NCBI GenBank assembly: GCA_031553595.1 | Contig: JAVBLI010000008.1 | Location: 124,001-188,000 of the forward strand | Origin: RGIG3701 sp031553595 | Lineage (GTDB): Bacteria > Planctomycetota > Planctomycetia > Pirellulales > Thermoguttaceae | Direction: 5' to 3' | DNA length: 64,000 nucleotides | Shown here: in pieces, positions 35,678 through 45,287 of the stretch | Position numbering within the stretch: the first letter of the stretch is position 1 | Layout of the letters: each line of letters opens with the position of its first letter | Program-made: the position numbers and the translations under genes | The notes under the pieces: generated by a model | What the model was told of the DNA's origin: nothing | The model's database searches: none | The model's input: the letters and a program-made list of their open reading frames with translations, nothing else

Positions 35678-37918
35678 ATGTCGTCTAGGCTCAATTTTTC
35701 ATGTTTAACATGGGGCGTATTGACTGGTATACTGGTGGCGTTTTTTGTCGGCGTGGCCTCCGCTGCCGACATCACCTGGACGGGTGGCCGGTCTGAATAC
35801 TGGTCGAGCCAGTACAACTGGAATCCCAACACCATCCCGACGCAAACGGATCGGGCGATTATCAGCCAAGGAGTATCCCGTATGGACCTTGGATCGGGAA
35901 CCTACGACACTGCGATGGGGAAGCATCTCTATCAGACCAACTCCAATGTTTATCTTACCGGAACGGGCCAATTTCGCTCCACCGACACTCCGCAGGAAGG
36001 ATATACCTATCGTTGGGATTATTATAATGGAATGGAGATCGGCACGGTCAACGGAGCGAACGTCTCTATCGTCCAAGATAGCGGGACATTCTTTTCCGGA
36101 TATCTGGCCCTGGGAACCAACAAATACAACTCCACGGCCGCGATAAATGCCAGTTATACAATGACGGGGGGAACCTATTATTCAGCAGGAACGGTGCTCG
36201 CCACGGGACAGAATGTCAACGCCACGATGTCAATTTCCGGCTCCGCCAAGGCGGATCTTAACTGCATGATAGCCGGAGCGGACAAGGGCACGGCAACGCT
36301 CAATATTACCGGTGGAACAATCACCAGCACGAATGCTTATATCCCGAATTACGGCAACCACGGTATCACGCTGGGGGTAAATGGCGGTAAGGGGACGATG
36401 ACCTTTTCGGGAACTGCGAATGCCAAGGCACAAACTTACACCGTCGGCGGATACACCGGCTACGAGAACTCCGGCGGCACCGGAATCGCTAACCACGGCG
36501 GCAATGCCGTATTCGAAACCAAGGCGCTGGTCATCGGCGACTACGGCGCAACCGGAACCGTCAACCTCTCCACCGGCAAACTCTGGGCGACCAACGACGC
36601 GAAAATCGGCGTCGGCGCTGGAAGCGGCACCTTGAATCAGTCCTGCGGCGGCCTTTTTCAGGTTGGGCCGTTCGCCAATGTTGTTGTCATGTCTCCGCCT
36701 GGTGGCCTTGATGGCGGTAGCATCGCCCCCCTCGCCAGTGTGGATTACAAAATTGCCAATTTGTTTATTGGATACGATCTGATGAGCCAGGGGCAAGCGG
36801 TTTATAATATGCCCTGCGGAAATTACCTCTGCTACGGCGACACGTATGTCGGGTACATGTCCGGACTTTCTCCCGACTATACCGGGACGCTGGCCCAATG
36901 GAACATCTCCAAAAGCGCCATTGTGGATATCAAGCGCGACGATAATACCTCCCAGGGAGGAAACCTGATCATCGGCAATCCCGATAACGTGGCCGGAGTC
37001 AACCTTGTCGGCTTGACAAAATCCGAGGTTAACATTGTCAACGGCGGCAAGGTAAGCGTCGTCGGAAACGTAACCGGCTATACGAATCAAAGCTTCCTGA
37101 ACATCTACGGCTCGAAGTCGGACATCCAATTCGGCACGCTGCTCCAGCCGTCGACGACGCCCGGCCAGTTGGACATCAACTTCACACTCGACTCCTACGG
37201 CGCTTCGACGATCAAGGCCGGGACGGCCGATTTGTCGAACTCGCCGCTGATGGACGTGAACATTCCCGGTTTCATTTCCCTGAAAACCGACCAGACGACG
37301 CTGCTGCAAACCAACAGCCTGATAACGCCCGCCTCGAATACGAATACTTTGTGGAAAGACAATACGCCGTACCAATTCAAGAACAATCTGTCTTACACGG
37401 GGGCCAACGGGTCCGCCGTCATCATTCAGATGGATCACGCGGGGATTGACGCGATCAATACGCCGTGGGAGGGGATTGTGGGGGTTTACGAGATTTTCCG
37501 CACCGATGACCCGCTCCGCGTTAACGGCACGGTCAGCGGCGCATTGGAGCTCCATGGCGAATACACCTACCTCCAGGCGTTTTTCAAGGGCGTGGAAGGC
37601 AAAACCTACGCGGACGGCACCCCCATGCTGACGGTGCTGATGAATTATCTGAACGACGCCGTCGTCGAGACCGGCGTGCATTTCGGTGCGCTGACCAGCG
37701 ACAGCCTGCTTTTGACGGGGCCGTACCTCAACGACGACGGCTACGCCTGGTTCGGGTGGGATTTAAGCGGGTTTAACTCCACGTACGCCAGTTATCTCGG
37801 CCCGGGCGGCGTCACGCTGTACCAGTTCAACGCGGTTCCGGAACCCGCGACGTGGGTCATGATCCTGCTGGCCGGACCCGCCGTTTTCTTCCTCCGCCGC
37901 CACACGCGACGGGTTTAA
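35678..37918 (+). CDS. Exported PEP-CTERM beta-repeat protein, type B C-terminal domain
   Basis: This 746-residue protein starts at ATG 35678, fixed by GGAGG four bases upstream. The signal peptide is MSSRLNFSCLTWGVLTGILVAFFVGVASAA. Residues about 33-470 are beta-strand repeats, including VTMTGGTYYSAG-like units (SYTMTGGTYYSAGTVLATG), GVNGGKGTMTFSGTANA and GATGTVNLSTGKLWATNDAK, with a short Cys-containing piece SCGGLFQVGPF and another NMPCGNYLCYGDTYVGYM. The C-terminal part (about 590-715) is nearly identical in pattern to that of the 52727 gene: WEGIVGVYEIFRTDDPLRVN, GALELHGEYTYLQAFFKGVE, LNDAVVETGVHFGALTSDSL, then GYAWFGWDLSGFNSTY. A PEP-CTERM signal follows (VPEPATWVMILLAGPAVFFLRR). It lies between its promoter and palindromic element 7. 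Role unknown. Confidence 0.85.
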   Translation: MSSRLNFSCLTWGVLTGILVAFFVGVASAADITWTGGRSEYWSSQYNWNPNTIPTQTDRAIISQGVSRMDLGSGTYDTAMGKHLYQTNSNVYLTGTGQFRSTDTPQEGYTYRWDYYNGMEIGTVNGANVSIVQDSGTFFSGYLALGTNKYNSTAAINASYTMTGGTYYSAGTVLATGQNVNATMSISGSAKADLNCMIAGADKGTATLNITGGTITSTNAYIPNYGNHGITLGVNGGKGTMTFSGTANAKAQTYTVGGYTGYENSGGTGIANHGGNAVFETKALVIGDYGATGTVNLSTGKLWATNDAKIGVGAGSGTLNQSCGGLFQVGPFANVVVMSPPGGLDGGSIAPLASVDYKIANLFIGYDLMSQGQAVYNMPCGNYLCYGDTYVGYMSGLSPDYTGTLAQWNISKSAIVDIKRDDNTSQGGNLIIGNPDNVAGVNLVGLTKSEVNIVNGGKVSVVGNVTGYTNQSFLNIYGSKSDIQFGTLLQPSTTPGQLDINFTLDSYGASTIKAGTADLSNSPLMDVNIPGFISLKTDQTTLLQTNSLITPASNTNTLWKDNTPYQFKNNLSYTGANGSAVIIQMDHAGIDAINTPWEGIVGVYEIFRTDDPLRVNGTVSGALELHGEYTYLQAFFKGVEGKTYADGTPMLTVLMNYLNDAVVETGVHFGALTSDSLLLTGPYLNDDGYAWFGWDLSGFNSTYASYLGPGGVTLYQFNAVPEPATWVMILLAGPAVFFLRRHTRRV

Positions 37919-37929
37919 CACGCGCAAAC

Positions 37930-38033
37930 AACAGCCGGGAATGCAGCGAAACACAATGACCGGATTAGAAATGGAAACGTATTCTCCATTTCTAATCCGG
38001 TCATTTCACTGCGCTGGATTCCAGTCTGCTGTT
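37930..38033. repeat. Palindromic 3'-end element, copy 7
   Basis: Inner arms GACCGGATTAGAAATGGA and TCCATTTCTAATCCGGTC pair perfectly, and both carry the same extra base and the same A/T change relative to other copies. It starts 11 bp after the PEP-CTERM stop, between convergent genes. Confidence 0.85.
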
Positions 38034-38065
38034 CTTGTCGCGGCCTTCCCGCTTTACAGCATTTC

Positions 38066-39070
38066 TTATTTTTTACTGTCGGCATTTCGCCGGATTTCCT
38101 CCGCCAGCGCCGCCATGCCCGCTTCTTTCGAGATGGTGGGGGAAAAGCCGAAATCCCGTTTCGCGCGGGAAATGTCATAATAATGGTCTTTCGCCATCTG
38201 GGCGGCCAGGAAGCGGGTCATGGGCGGGTCGGTTTCCCAGCGGAAAACTTTCCAGATTCTCTCACACACCCAGCCCAGGCACCATGCCGCGCGAAATGAC
38301 AGGCGCTTTTTGACGGGCGGCAGGCCGTGCAGCGCGAGAATTTCGTTAATCCACGCCCAGCACGCCACGGGCTGGCCCTGCGAGAGAAAATAAGCGTTTC
38401 CCGCCACCGCCGCTCCCGGCGCCAGCGCGTCGGCGGCTTGGAGATGCGCCTGGGCCGCGTTCTCCACGAAAATCATATCCACCCGGTTTTCGCCATCCCC
38501 CACCTGGTGTAAATGGCCGGATTTCGCCCGCTCGACCAGCCGGGGAATCAGCGCCTGATCCCGCGGCCCCCAGATCAGATGCGGACGCAGCGCACACGTC
38601 AGAAGCCCCGCCCGGGCGTTCGCGCGCAGGACCATTTCCTCCGCCATGGCCTTACTCCGCGGGTAATGGGCCAGCCAACGCGCGGGGTACGTTTCTTCCA
38701 CATCCACGTTCCGCTGATGTGTGCCGTCAAAAGAAACGCTCGGACTGCTGGTGAAAATAAACTTTCGCACCCCATTTTCACACGCGGCGTCCAGCAAAAA
38801 ACGCGTGCCCAGCGTGTTCGTGCGGTAATATTTATCCCACGGCTCCCCGACCCCGGAAATGGCCGCCACGTGAAAAATCGTATGCACCCCCGCACACGCC
38901 CGCTCGACCGCGGCCCGGTCACAGAGATCCCCCTGCAAGGTCTCCACGCCCAGCGCGTCCAGCTGCGGATACTGTTTTCGGCAAAATGCGCGAACCGCCT
39001 CGCCGCGTGCGCGAAGCATTTCCGTAATGTATAATCCCAGGAAGCCGCCGGCTCCAGTTACAAGATTCAT
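38066..39070 (-). CDS. NAD-dependent epimerase/3-beta-hydroxysteroid dehydrogenase family protein (OleD-like)
   Basis: This 334-residue protein is an extended short-chain dehydrogenase. MNLVTGAGGFLGLYITEML is the Rossmann motif and FTSSPSVSFDG with HYPRSKAMAEE gives the catalytic Ser/Tyr136/Lys140 set. The family resembles OleD/3-beta-HSD proteins (CALRPHLIWGPRDQALIPRLVERA, VDMIFVENAAQAHLQAADAL, AYFLSQGQPVACWAWINEIL), which reduce 2-alkyl-3-oxoalkanoates or sterol-like substrates. No other olefin or sterol gene is present, so the substrate is unknown. I start at 39070, where the first beta-strand of the family begins; in-frame ATGs at 39079 and 39094 exist. It converges on the PEP-CTERM gene across palindromic element 7. 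Confidence 0.85.
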   Translation of the reverse strand: MNLVTGAGGFLGLYITEMLRARGEAVRAFCRKQYPQLDALGVETLQGDLCDRAAVERACAGVHTIFHVAAISGVGEPWDKYYRTNTLGTRFLLDAACENGVRKFIFTSSPSVSFDGTHQRNVDVEETYPARWLAHYPRSKAMAEEMVLRANARAGLLTCALRPHLIWGPRDQALIPRLVERAKSGHLHQVGDGENRVDMIFVENAAQAHLQAADALAPGAAVAGNAYFLSQGQPVACWAWINEILALHGLPPVKKRLSFRAAWCLGWVCERIWKVFRWETDPPMTRFLAAQMAKDHYYDISRAKRDFGFSPTISKEAGMAALAEEIRRNADSKK

Positions 39071-39176
39071 GACACCCATTAAAGGTTTACGCATCCCCCC
39101 GCTTCAGCGGCGAGGACGGTTTTTCGCAAAAAAAGGAATAATTACGATATATTTTTTGTATAAAAGGGTTTTCAGG

Positions 39177-39210
39177 TTGCATTTTTAATCGCATACTGTT
39201 ATGCTATAAT
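39177..39210 (+). promoter_or_regulatory. Sigma70 promoter for the PAS-GAF/RuBisCO-like pair
   Basis: TTGCAT at 39177-39182; TATGCT at 39200-39205 (17 bp spacer) overlaps TATAAT at 39205-39210, which has an extended TGC. Leader of about 105 nt. Confidence 0.5.
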
Positions 39211-39323
39211 TAGGAGTGTTTACGATAAAACTCCGAACCCGCCTATTTTAAACGGCATGCGGCCTTTTCTCCATTATTTATTATTAATATACCACAAGAA
39301 ATCCATCTTTGGGAGACTGATTT

Positions 39324-41636
39324 GTGAATAAAAAGAAGAAAATAAGATTTTACACGCATAAAAACATCGCCTCGGATGAAATGAATCTGGATTTTTTATC
39401 GGAGATGGAGGTGGAAGCGATCCAGGTTGACAAGCTTTCCCAATTTAACCATGAAGGCCGGGTGAACGATGACGATTTATTCCTGGTTTCTGGAAATATT
39501 ATCAAAAAAGCGCTGAAATTTCGTGACCGTGAGCGTTCCGCGCGCAAAATCATGGATCATGTCGCGGACGGTATTTTTGTTTTGGACCGAAAAGATGAAG
39601 TGGTGTGGGCGAATGATGCCGCGCGGGAAATGACGGGGTATTATGATAACGAAATTCTCCGGCGGGACATTTATAATTTATTCGATAACCCGCGTTTTCA
39701 AGGGCCGATTTTTGTTCCCACGTCAGCGTGCCGGGAGAGCGGCGAGACGAAAAAAGGCGAATTTCATGATGCTCATGGGCGTTTTTTCGAAATGGAAGCT
39801 TCCTTATGGAACGCTCCCCCGGGGAGTCCGGCGGCTAAAGGCGGGAAATCCGTGCTGGTGACGGTGCGCGACATCACCGAGTTGCGCTCCCAGCTTCAGA
39901 AGCTCCGCCTGATTCATGAAAAAGGAAACGAGCTGAACGAGATGGGCCCGGAAGCCATGCTGGAGCTTACGGAGCTGGAACGCACGGAGCTGATGGAAGA
40001 CGGGGTAAAACAGACGGTTCGCAAGCTCATGAAGTATGAAATGTTCGAGCTGCGGACCGTGGGCACGGACCCCGAAACGCTGGAACTGCGTTCCTCCTTC
40101 GGCATGACGCCGGAAGTAAAAAAACGCGTGGTGAAAATCGCGAAAGAAGGGTACGGCATTAACGGTTACGTCGCCGCCACACGCCGGAGTTATTTATGCC
40201 CGAATGTGCATGAAGACCCCCGGTATCTGACCGGCGGAGTGAATTCCCAATCTTCGCTGACGGTGCCCATCATGTTCCGAAAAACGCTCATGGGCGTCCT
40301 GAACGTGGAGAGCACGAAAGAAAACGCGTTCACGAAACTGGACGAAATGTACCTCGAAATCTTCTCCCGGGACATCGGCGTGGCCATGAACACGCTCCGG
40401 CTTCTGGAAGAGGAACGCAAGAACAAGCTGAAGATGAATGTGGAGGAAATCCACAAGACGCTTGCCATGCCGGTGAATGAAATCCTGCAGACCGCGGCGA
40501 AATTACTACCGCTTATGGAAAAAATGGCGAATCTGGAGGATATGGTAGCGCCCCCGACTCAGAAACAGAGGGATGATCCGAATCACGTCACGGATGGTGT
40601 GAAAATGCAGATTCTTTTGTATAATATCGTTTCGAAAGCGAAAGCGATTCGCGCGATGGTGCTGGAAATCGGCGAAAAAATGGGCCTCGGCTGGGTGGCG
40701 CCGGTGGAGCACACGCAGGAGCACCGCGACCACATTCTTTATGTGGACGCCACGAAGAATTACCGCCAGGAAATCGGAAAGTTTCTCTCGGAGCACCAAA
40801 CGGATGTATACCTGACCGAGTCGGGCCGGGAGGGCTTGCGGATGGTGAAGCAGGCGTTTAAGGATCATGAGCCGTATTACGCCATTCTCGTCAGCATGGC
40901 GGGGGTCCAGGATTACGCCAATTATGTGGATTTCATGGATGCCGTGGCCGCGGTTTACACGGATCATGACATGAACCCGCCGTTCGTGCTGCTGCAGAAG
41001 GACAGCGTCCGCAGCGTGGAGTCCCGCCTGCTGGAAGCGAATAAACGGTACCATGCGTGCCGCCGCGTGCTGCTTCCGTTCGGCCTGGAAACCCTCCCGG
41101 ACGTCATTAAGCAGGTCGCCGGGCCGCTTTTCGGCCAGCACATCCTGCTGGTGGACCCGAAGATGCGGGACGTCGAATCGGCCCGGGAGTTCCTCCGCCG
41201 CCGCGGGTGCGCCCTGGAAGTGGTCACCTCGGGCAAGCAGGCCTTGAAAGACATTCGCTTCGCGCTGAGTCAGGAACAGCCCTTCGCGATCCTCCTCATC
41301 ACCGCCATGGACATCCCCGACTATAAACGGAAAACCGCCTTTTTCGAGGAACTCGTCGCGCTGTACCAGGAATTTGACGAAAAACCGCCGCTGGTGGTCG
41401 CGCGGGATTTAATGCGCTACGATTCGGATCATGTGATCTCGAATATCCGGGATTTTCTGATAAAATATGCGGAAATTGTCGGAATCGAGTACAAAGAAGA
41501 TCTGTTGATGGCCGCCATCCTGAACGTCATGAAAGTCGTCGAGGAAAACCCCGGGGCGATCGTTTTCACCGAAGAGGATTTGGTGAAAATGCGAAAAGCA
41601 CGGGGTGAAAAGCTCCCGGTCGATGAGAATTCCTGA
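39324..41636 (+). CDS. PAS-GAF regulator with two receiver-like domains lacking the phospho-acceptor Asp
   Basis: This 770-residue cytoplasmic protein starts with GTG, preceded by GGGAGA. A PAS domain (about 70-195) carries HVADGIFVLDRKDEVVWANDAAREMTGYYDNEI and VTVRDITELRSQL. A GAF domain (about 215-370) carries YGINGYVAATRRSYLCPNVHEDPRYLTGG and SSLTVPIMFRKTLMGVLNVES. Next is a helical piece, VEEIHKTLAMPVNEILQTAAKLL, that resembles a histidine-kinase dimerisation helix, but no HATPase domain follows. Two receiver-like folds come last, HILYVDATKNYRQEI...YYAILVSMAGV and HILLVDPKMRDVESA...FAILLITAMDI; where a receiver has its phosphorylated Asp they have Ser and Thr. The protein therefore looks like a signal integrator rather than a phospho-acceptor. 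It lies 33 bp before the RuBisCO-like gene and probably shares its transcript. Confidence 0.75.
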   Translation: MNKKKKIRFYTHKNIASDEMNLDFLSEMEVEAIQVDKLSQFNHEGRVNDDDLFLVSGNIIKKALKFRDRERSARKIMDHVADGIFVLDRKDEVVWANDAAREMTGYYDNEILRRDIYNLFDNPRFQGPIFVPTSACRESGETKKGEFHDAHGRFFEMEASLWNAPPGSPAAKGGKSVLVTVRDITELRSQLQKLRLIHEKGNELNEMGPEAMLELTELERTELMEDGVKQTVRKLMKYEMFELRTVGTDPETLELRSSFGMTPEVKKRVVKIAKEGYGINGYVAATRRSYLCPNVHEDPRYLTGGVNSQSSLTVPIMFRKTLMGVLNVESTKENAFTKLDEMYLEIFSRDIGVAMNTLRLLEEERKNKLKMNVEEIHKTLAMPVNEILQTAAKLLPLMEKMANLEDMVAPPTQKQRDDPNHVTDGVKMQILLYNIVSKAKAIRAMVLEIGEKMGLGWVAPVEHTQEHRDHILYVDATKNYRQEIGKFLSEHQTDVYLTESGREGLRMVKQAFKDHEPYYAILVSMAGVQDYANYVDFMDAVAAVYTDHDMNPPFVLLQKDSVRSVESRLLEANKRYHACRRVLLPFGLETLPDVIKQVAGPLFGQHILLVDPKMRDVESAREFLRRRGCALEVVTSGKQALKDIRFALSQEQPFAILLITAMDIPDYKRKTAFFEELVALYQEFDEKPPLVVARDLMRYDSDHVISNIRDFLIKYAEIVGIEYKEDLLMAAILNVMKVVEENPGAIVFTEEDLVKMRKARGEKLPVDENS

Positions 41637-41669
41637 ATCGTTGAATTTTACTCAAAAAGTCTTTGCCGT

Positions 41670-42851
41670 ATGACACCGTTTTTCCAGACATTTCAGGACG
41701 AAAAATTAGCCCCCCAGCTTTCCGGTTCTCGCAGCCGGGTGACCTACCTCGTGACGGCTGACTCGCCGGACGAAATTCGTCGTAAGGCCGAGGATATTTG
41801 TGCGGAGCAGACGGTCGAATTTCCCGTGGATTTGCTGCCGCCCGGCGTGGTTCGGGAGCAAATTTTGGGGCGGGTGGAGAATATTTCGCCGTGCGAAAAT
41901 CTTTTCTCGCCGCCGGGCATGGTTTCCGCGCACGTGGAGGTCAGTTTCGCGGATGAGGTCATGACGGATGAATTGCCGCAGGTGCTGAATGTGATTTTTG
42001 GAAATATCAGCATTAAACCCGGTATCCGTGTGCTTTCGGCGGCGTTTTCGGAGCCACTTTTGCGAAAATTTCCCGGCCCGCAATTCGGTGTGCCCGGCTT
42101 ACGCAATCTACTTAAAATACCGCAGCGTCCGATTCTATTTACCGCACTAAAACCGCAGGGCCTCGCGGCGGATGATCTCGCGGCACTGGCCTACGAATTT
42201 GCATGCGGCGGCGTGGATGTCATCAAGGATGACCACGGAATCGCAAATCCCGTATACGCCCCATTTTACGACCGTGTGCTGGCATGTACCGCGGCAGTGC
42301 GGCGGGCGAATGCGGAGACAGGTGAAAACGCGATTTACGTGCCGAATATTATGGGGCCGCACACGGAGATTATTCGCCGTGCCAAATTCGCAAAAGACGC
42401 CGGCGCGGGGGGATATCTGGTCTGTCCGGGGCTGATCGGTTTTGATGTGATTCGCGAAATCGCCCAAAACCCCGAGCTTTCGCTGCCCATTTTCATGCAC
42501 CCAGCTTTTCTCGGCTCATTCGCCATTAACCCTGATGGAATTTCGCACGCATGTGTTTTTGGCCAGCTTGCCCGTCTTGCGGGGGCGGATGCGACGATTT
42601 TCCCGAATTTCGGCGGACGTTTTTCTTTTTCGCGTGCGGAGTGCCTTCAGATCGCGGAGGCGTGCCGGGAGCCGATGGGCGATTTTCCGTCCATTTTTCC
42701 ATGCCCGGCTGGCGGGATGAAAGTGGACCGCGTGGAGGATGTGCTGGGTGCTTTCGGCAAAGATGTCATGCTCCTAATCGGCGGCGGCCTGTTTTCCCAC
42801 TCCCCCAATCTTCGTGAAAATTGCCGCCTTTTGCGCTCCCGGCTCGTGTGA
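41670..42851 (+). CDS. RuBisCO-like protein (form IV)
   Basis: This 393-residue protein is a RuBisCO large-subunit homologue outside the CO2-fixing forms. The C-terminal barrel carries the equivalents of several active-site positions: FTALKPQG (Lys161, like RuBisCO Lys175), VIKDDHGIAN (Lys186-Asp187-Asp188-His189, where RuBisCO has Lys201-Asp-Asp203-Glu204), FMHPAF (His277), IFPNFGGRFSF in place of the loop-6 lysine segment, and PAGGM and GGGLFSH at phosphate-binding positions. His in place of Glu204 and the missing loop-6 Lys argue against carboxylase activity; family members of this type act as enolases, isomerases or decarboxylases on sugar phosphates. The specific reaction cannot be told. 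It follows the PAS-GAF gene by 33 bp and is followed by a hairpin terminator, so the two form a likely operon. No methionine-salvage or apiose-catabolism genes are near. Confidence 0.85.
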   Translation: MTPFFQTFQDEKLAPQLSGSRSRVTYLVTADSPDEIRRKAEDICAEQTVEFPVDLLPPGVVREQILGRVENISPCENLFSPPGMVSAHVEVSFADEVMTDELPQVLNVIFGNISIKPGIRVLSAAFSEPLLRKFPGPQFGVPGLRNLLKIPQRPILFTALKPQGLAADDLAALAYEFACGGVDVIKDDHGIANPVYAPFYDRVLACTAAVRRANAETGENAIYVPNIMGPHTEIIRRAKFAKDAGAGGYLVCPGLIGFDVIREIAQNPELSLPIFMHPAFLGSFAINPDGISHACVFGQLARLAGADATIFPNFGGRFSFSRAECLQIAEACREPMGDFPSIFPCPAGGMKVDRVEDVLGAFGKDVMLLIGGGLFSHSPNLRENCRLLRSRLV

Positions 42852-42854
42852 GCG

Positions 42855-42900
42855 AATGCCGTCAGTTTTTCTGGAAAAATCTTCCAAAACGGCATTTTTC
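42855..42900 (+). terminator. Terminator after the RuBisCO-like gene
   Basis: AATGCCGT (42855-42862) pairs with ACGGCATT (42889-42896) and T follows; the long loop contains a small hairpin. It begins 4 bp after the stop. Confidence 0.6.
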
Positions 42901-42992
42901 CCTTGATTTTTCCCGCCGTTTATGGCAAAATATATTTAATAGCATGCTTTTTCGTTGGATGCCATTTTTTTGATAACGAGACAGGAGCCTAT

Positions 42993-45203
42993 ATGACTCA
43001 CAAATTTACATCCGCCGTGTGCGTGGTTCTGGGAATATTTCTGTTCGCCGCCAGCGCGGGGGCGGCTTCGTTGCCGACGCTTTCCATGGCGCCGCTGACC
43101 GGCGACGCGGATGTGGTGGCAACGGACGTGAACTATCTTTACGCCATTACATGGAACGGCGCCGCCACAACGGTCAACGGCATTCCATTTACCTCATACT
43201 CCACGCGAAACCCGGCCAGCGATGTGCTCAATCGTTACGCCTTCCGCTCGCTGCAGCATCGCGGCATGGCCACCAACACCGGCACGACGTCCACTGCGGG
43301 CATTGCCGACGGAGCGGCGGTCAAAAATTTACTCTCGGGATTTGTTCTTAATAATGGAACCGCGGCGGGCGATACAAACGTCCTGAGTTTTTCGAACCTC
43401 CAGGAAGGCAAGACATATACCCTGCGTCTTTTTACCAGCCGATGGGACGGGAATGACCGCACGCAGACGTTTTCTTTCGACGCCAACGCGGACGGCGTGG
43501 CGGATTTATTCCAGACGGCGAACAACCTTGGCACGGGGATCTCGTCTTACGAACATCTCATGGACAAACCGTTTTCGGGCGGCACGTGGGCAGGAACGAC
43601 GGCGCTCGCTGACGATACTCGTGCATATACAATGGACTACACATTCGTGGCCGGCTCGAATACGCTGCACATGATGCAAACCGCGCTGATCGAGCACGGG
43701 CTGCATCTTTACGCGACGGCGCTTTATGAGCACAAGGACATTGCGCGGGTGATGGCCGACAGGCCAACGGTCAAAAATGGCAGCTTCGAGGTGGACACGT
43801 TTTACGATGCCGGTGATGCTCACGGATATGCGAATGCAAATAACGGGGCCAACAACGGTAATTTCGGCGTTATTTCCGGCTGGACGATCAGCAATGCTGC
43901 GTTTATCGGGCTCGCGCCGCAGTGGAACAACGCCGCGCGGGACGCAAGGGTGTGCGGCCATTTTCTCAATGGCACCGACATTTCCGTCACCGACGGCCAG
44001 CAGGCGGTTTTCATCCAGGCCAATAGTGGAAACCTGACCAATTACATCGAGCAGGAAATCACCGGCTTTGTCGAAGGCGGGTATTATATCCTTTCGTTCG
44101 ACGCCAGGAAGCGCGAGGGTTATTATCAGCCGGTGGTTACCGCCAGCCTGACCGGCGAGAGCGGCGCGGTGAAGTCTTACTCCAAAACCATCGAACGCGA
44201 CGCGTTTCGGCCGTTTCTCTTTCAATTCAACGCGACGGATGCCGTCGAGAAGCTGCGTTTTTCGTCCTCCAGCTTGAATAGCAGCCTGGACACCGTCCTG
44301 CTGCTGGACAACATCCGGCTTTGGGAAATGTCGGCCGTTTTCCATGATAATTTCTCGGTAAACAGCCCCAGCTCAACGATCAGTGCCTCGACGAACGACA
44401 AACCGGGACGTATCGGGGCGACATTTGCCGAGCCGTATACATATAAAAAATGGAATGGTAACGGCGACCTGTCCACGCAGCGCGAGGGCGATACGTATTA
44501 CGCCCCCGATGCGCAGCAGGTGGGCATGGCCGGGTATGATGGCAAGCTGGTGCTACGAACGTCGGATTATAACGGTTTTTCGGATCAGCAGCGTAAATCG
44601 GGGGTAACGCTGGATTATGATTTCGCGAACCTGGCCAGCAAAGATGGCAGCACTCTGTACCAGATTTCGTTCCGGGCGGATCCGCTCGCCGGCTGGAGCG
44701 GCGAGGGCGATTTTCCGGAGGCTGTGTTGGGGTCTTGGGCCGGAGTGCTCTTCGGAGGCTCGGCCAATGATTCCTGGGTCCTCAACGGCAACGGCGTGGG
44801 GATTCTCATCCGTGAAACGGGCGGGATACAGATTTTCGATCATGGCGCAATGCTCGGAAGTGTCCCCAACGCAACGAAGGCCGACTATTACGACGTGGAC
44901 ATTTTCTATACCGTCGATGATTTCGTCGCCAGCGAGCTGGTGGACATCCAGTTGTTCATCAATGGCGAGCATATTTACGATTTTACGACAAGCAGTGGCT
45001 TCACGGAAAACTACATCTCGCTGATGGCATCGCTTGACGCTCGCGGGAGTATGGCAACCCAGGATTATTTTTACACGACGTTCGATAATTTCGTCGTCTA
45101 TGGCTCCGGACAGCCGAGAACACCGGAGCCGGCCACGTGGGTGATGATGATCCTGGGCGTAGTTGGGTTGGCCGCGAGTCGGGTGCGAAAAGGCCGGAAG
45201 TAG
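42993..45203 (+). CDS. Exported PEP-CTERM protein with lectin-like domains
   Basis: The 736-residue protein starts at ATG 42993, placed by CAGGAG 6 bp upstream, and has a signal peptide MTHKFTSAVCVVLGIFLFAASAGA. It lacks the repeat arrays of its relatives. Instead it has at least three beta-sandwich-like parts: YTLRLFTSRWDGNDRTQTFSF (about 145-165), a region starting VKNGSFEVDTFYDAGDAHGY and continuing FVEGGYYILSFDARKREGYY that recalls DUF642-type carbohydrate-binding modules, and a last part with LYQISFRADPLAGWSGEGDF and VDIFYTVDDFVASELVDIQL, which resembles a concanavalin-like lectin. A PEP-CTERM signal closes it (PEPATWVMMILGVVGLAASRVRKGRK). It follows the RuBisCO-like gene after a terminator. 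Substrate binding is inferred only. Confidence 0.75.
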   Translation: MTHKFTSAVCVVLGIFLFAASAGAASLPTLSMAPLTGDADVVATDVNYLYAITWNGAATTVNGIPFTSYSTRNPASDVLNRYAFRSLQHRGMATNTGTTSTAGIADGAAVKNLLSGFVLNNGTAAGDTNVLSFSNLQEGKTYTLRLFTSRWDGNDRTQTFSFDANADGVADLFQTANNLGTGISSYEHLMDKPFSGGTWAGTTALADDTRAYTMDYTFVAGSNTLHMMQTALIEHGLHLYATALYEHKDIARVMADRPTVKNGSFEVDTFYDAGDAHGYANANNGANNGNFGVISGWTISNAAFIGLAPQWNNAARDARVCGHFLNGTDISVTDGQQAVFIQANSGNLTNYIEQEITGFVEGGYYILSFDARKREGYYQPVVTASLTGESGAVKSYSKTIERDAFRPFLFQFNATDAVEKLRFSSSSLNSSLDTVLLLDNIRLWEMSAVFHDNFSVNSPSSTISASTNDKPGRIGATFAEPYTYKKWNGNGDLSTQREGDTYYAPDAQQVGMAGYDGKLVLRTSDYNGFSDQQRKSGVTLDYDFANLASKDGSTLYQISFRADPLAGWSGEGDFPEAVLGSWAGVLFGGSANDSWVLNGNGVGILIRETGGIQIFDHGAMLGSVPNATKADYYDVDIFYTVDDFVASELVDIQLFINGEHIYDFTTSSGFTENYISLMASLDARGSMATQDYFYTTFDNFVVYGSGQPRTPEPATWVMMILGVVGLAASRVRKGRK

Positions 45204-45220
45204 AAAATTTCCGCCGACTG

Positions 45221-45270
45221 AAAAAAACGGGGATGGGAATCGTCATGGATTTCCATCCCCGTGGCGTTTT
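45221..45270. terminator. Hairpin between the PEP-CTERM gene and the palindromic pair
   Basis: ACGGGGATGG (45227-45236) pairs with CCATCCCCGT (45253-45262). TTTT follows on the plus strand after a short gap, and on the minus strand a run of T follows, so it could act in both directions. Confidence 0.55.
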
Positions 45271-45287
45271 AAACGAGGTATTCAAGA

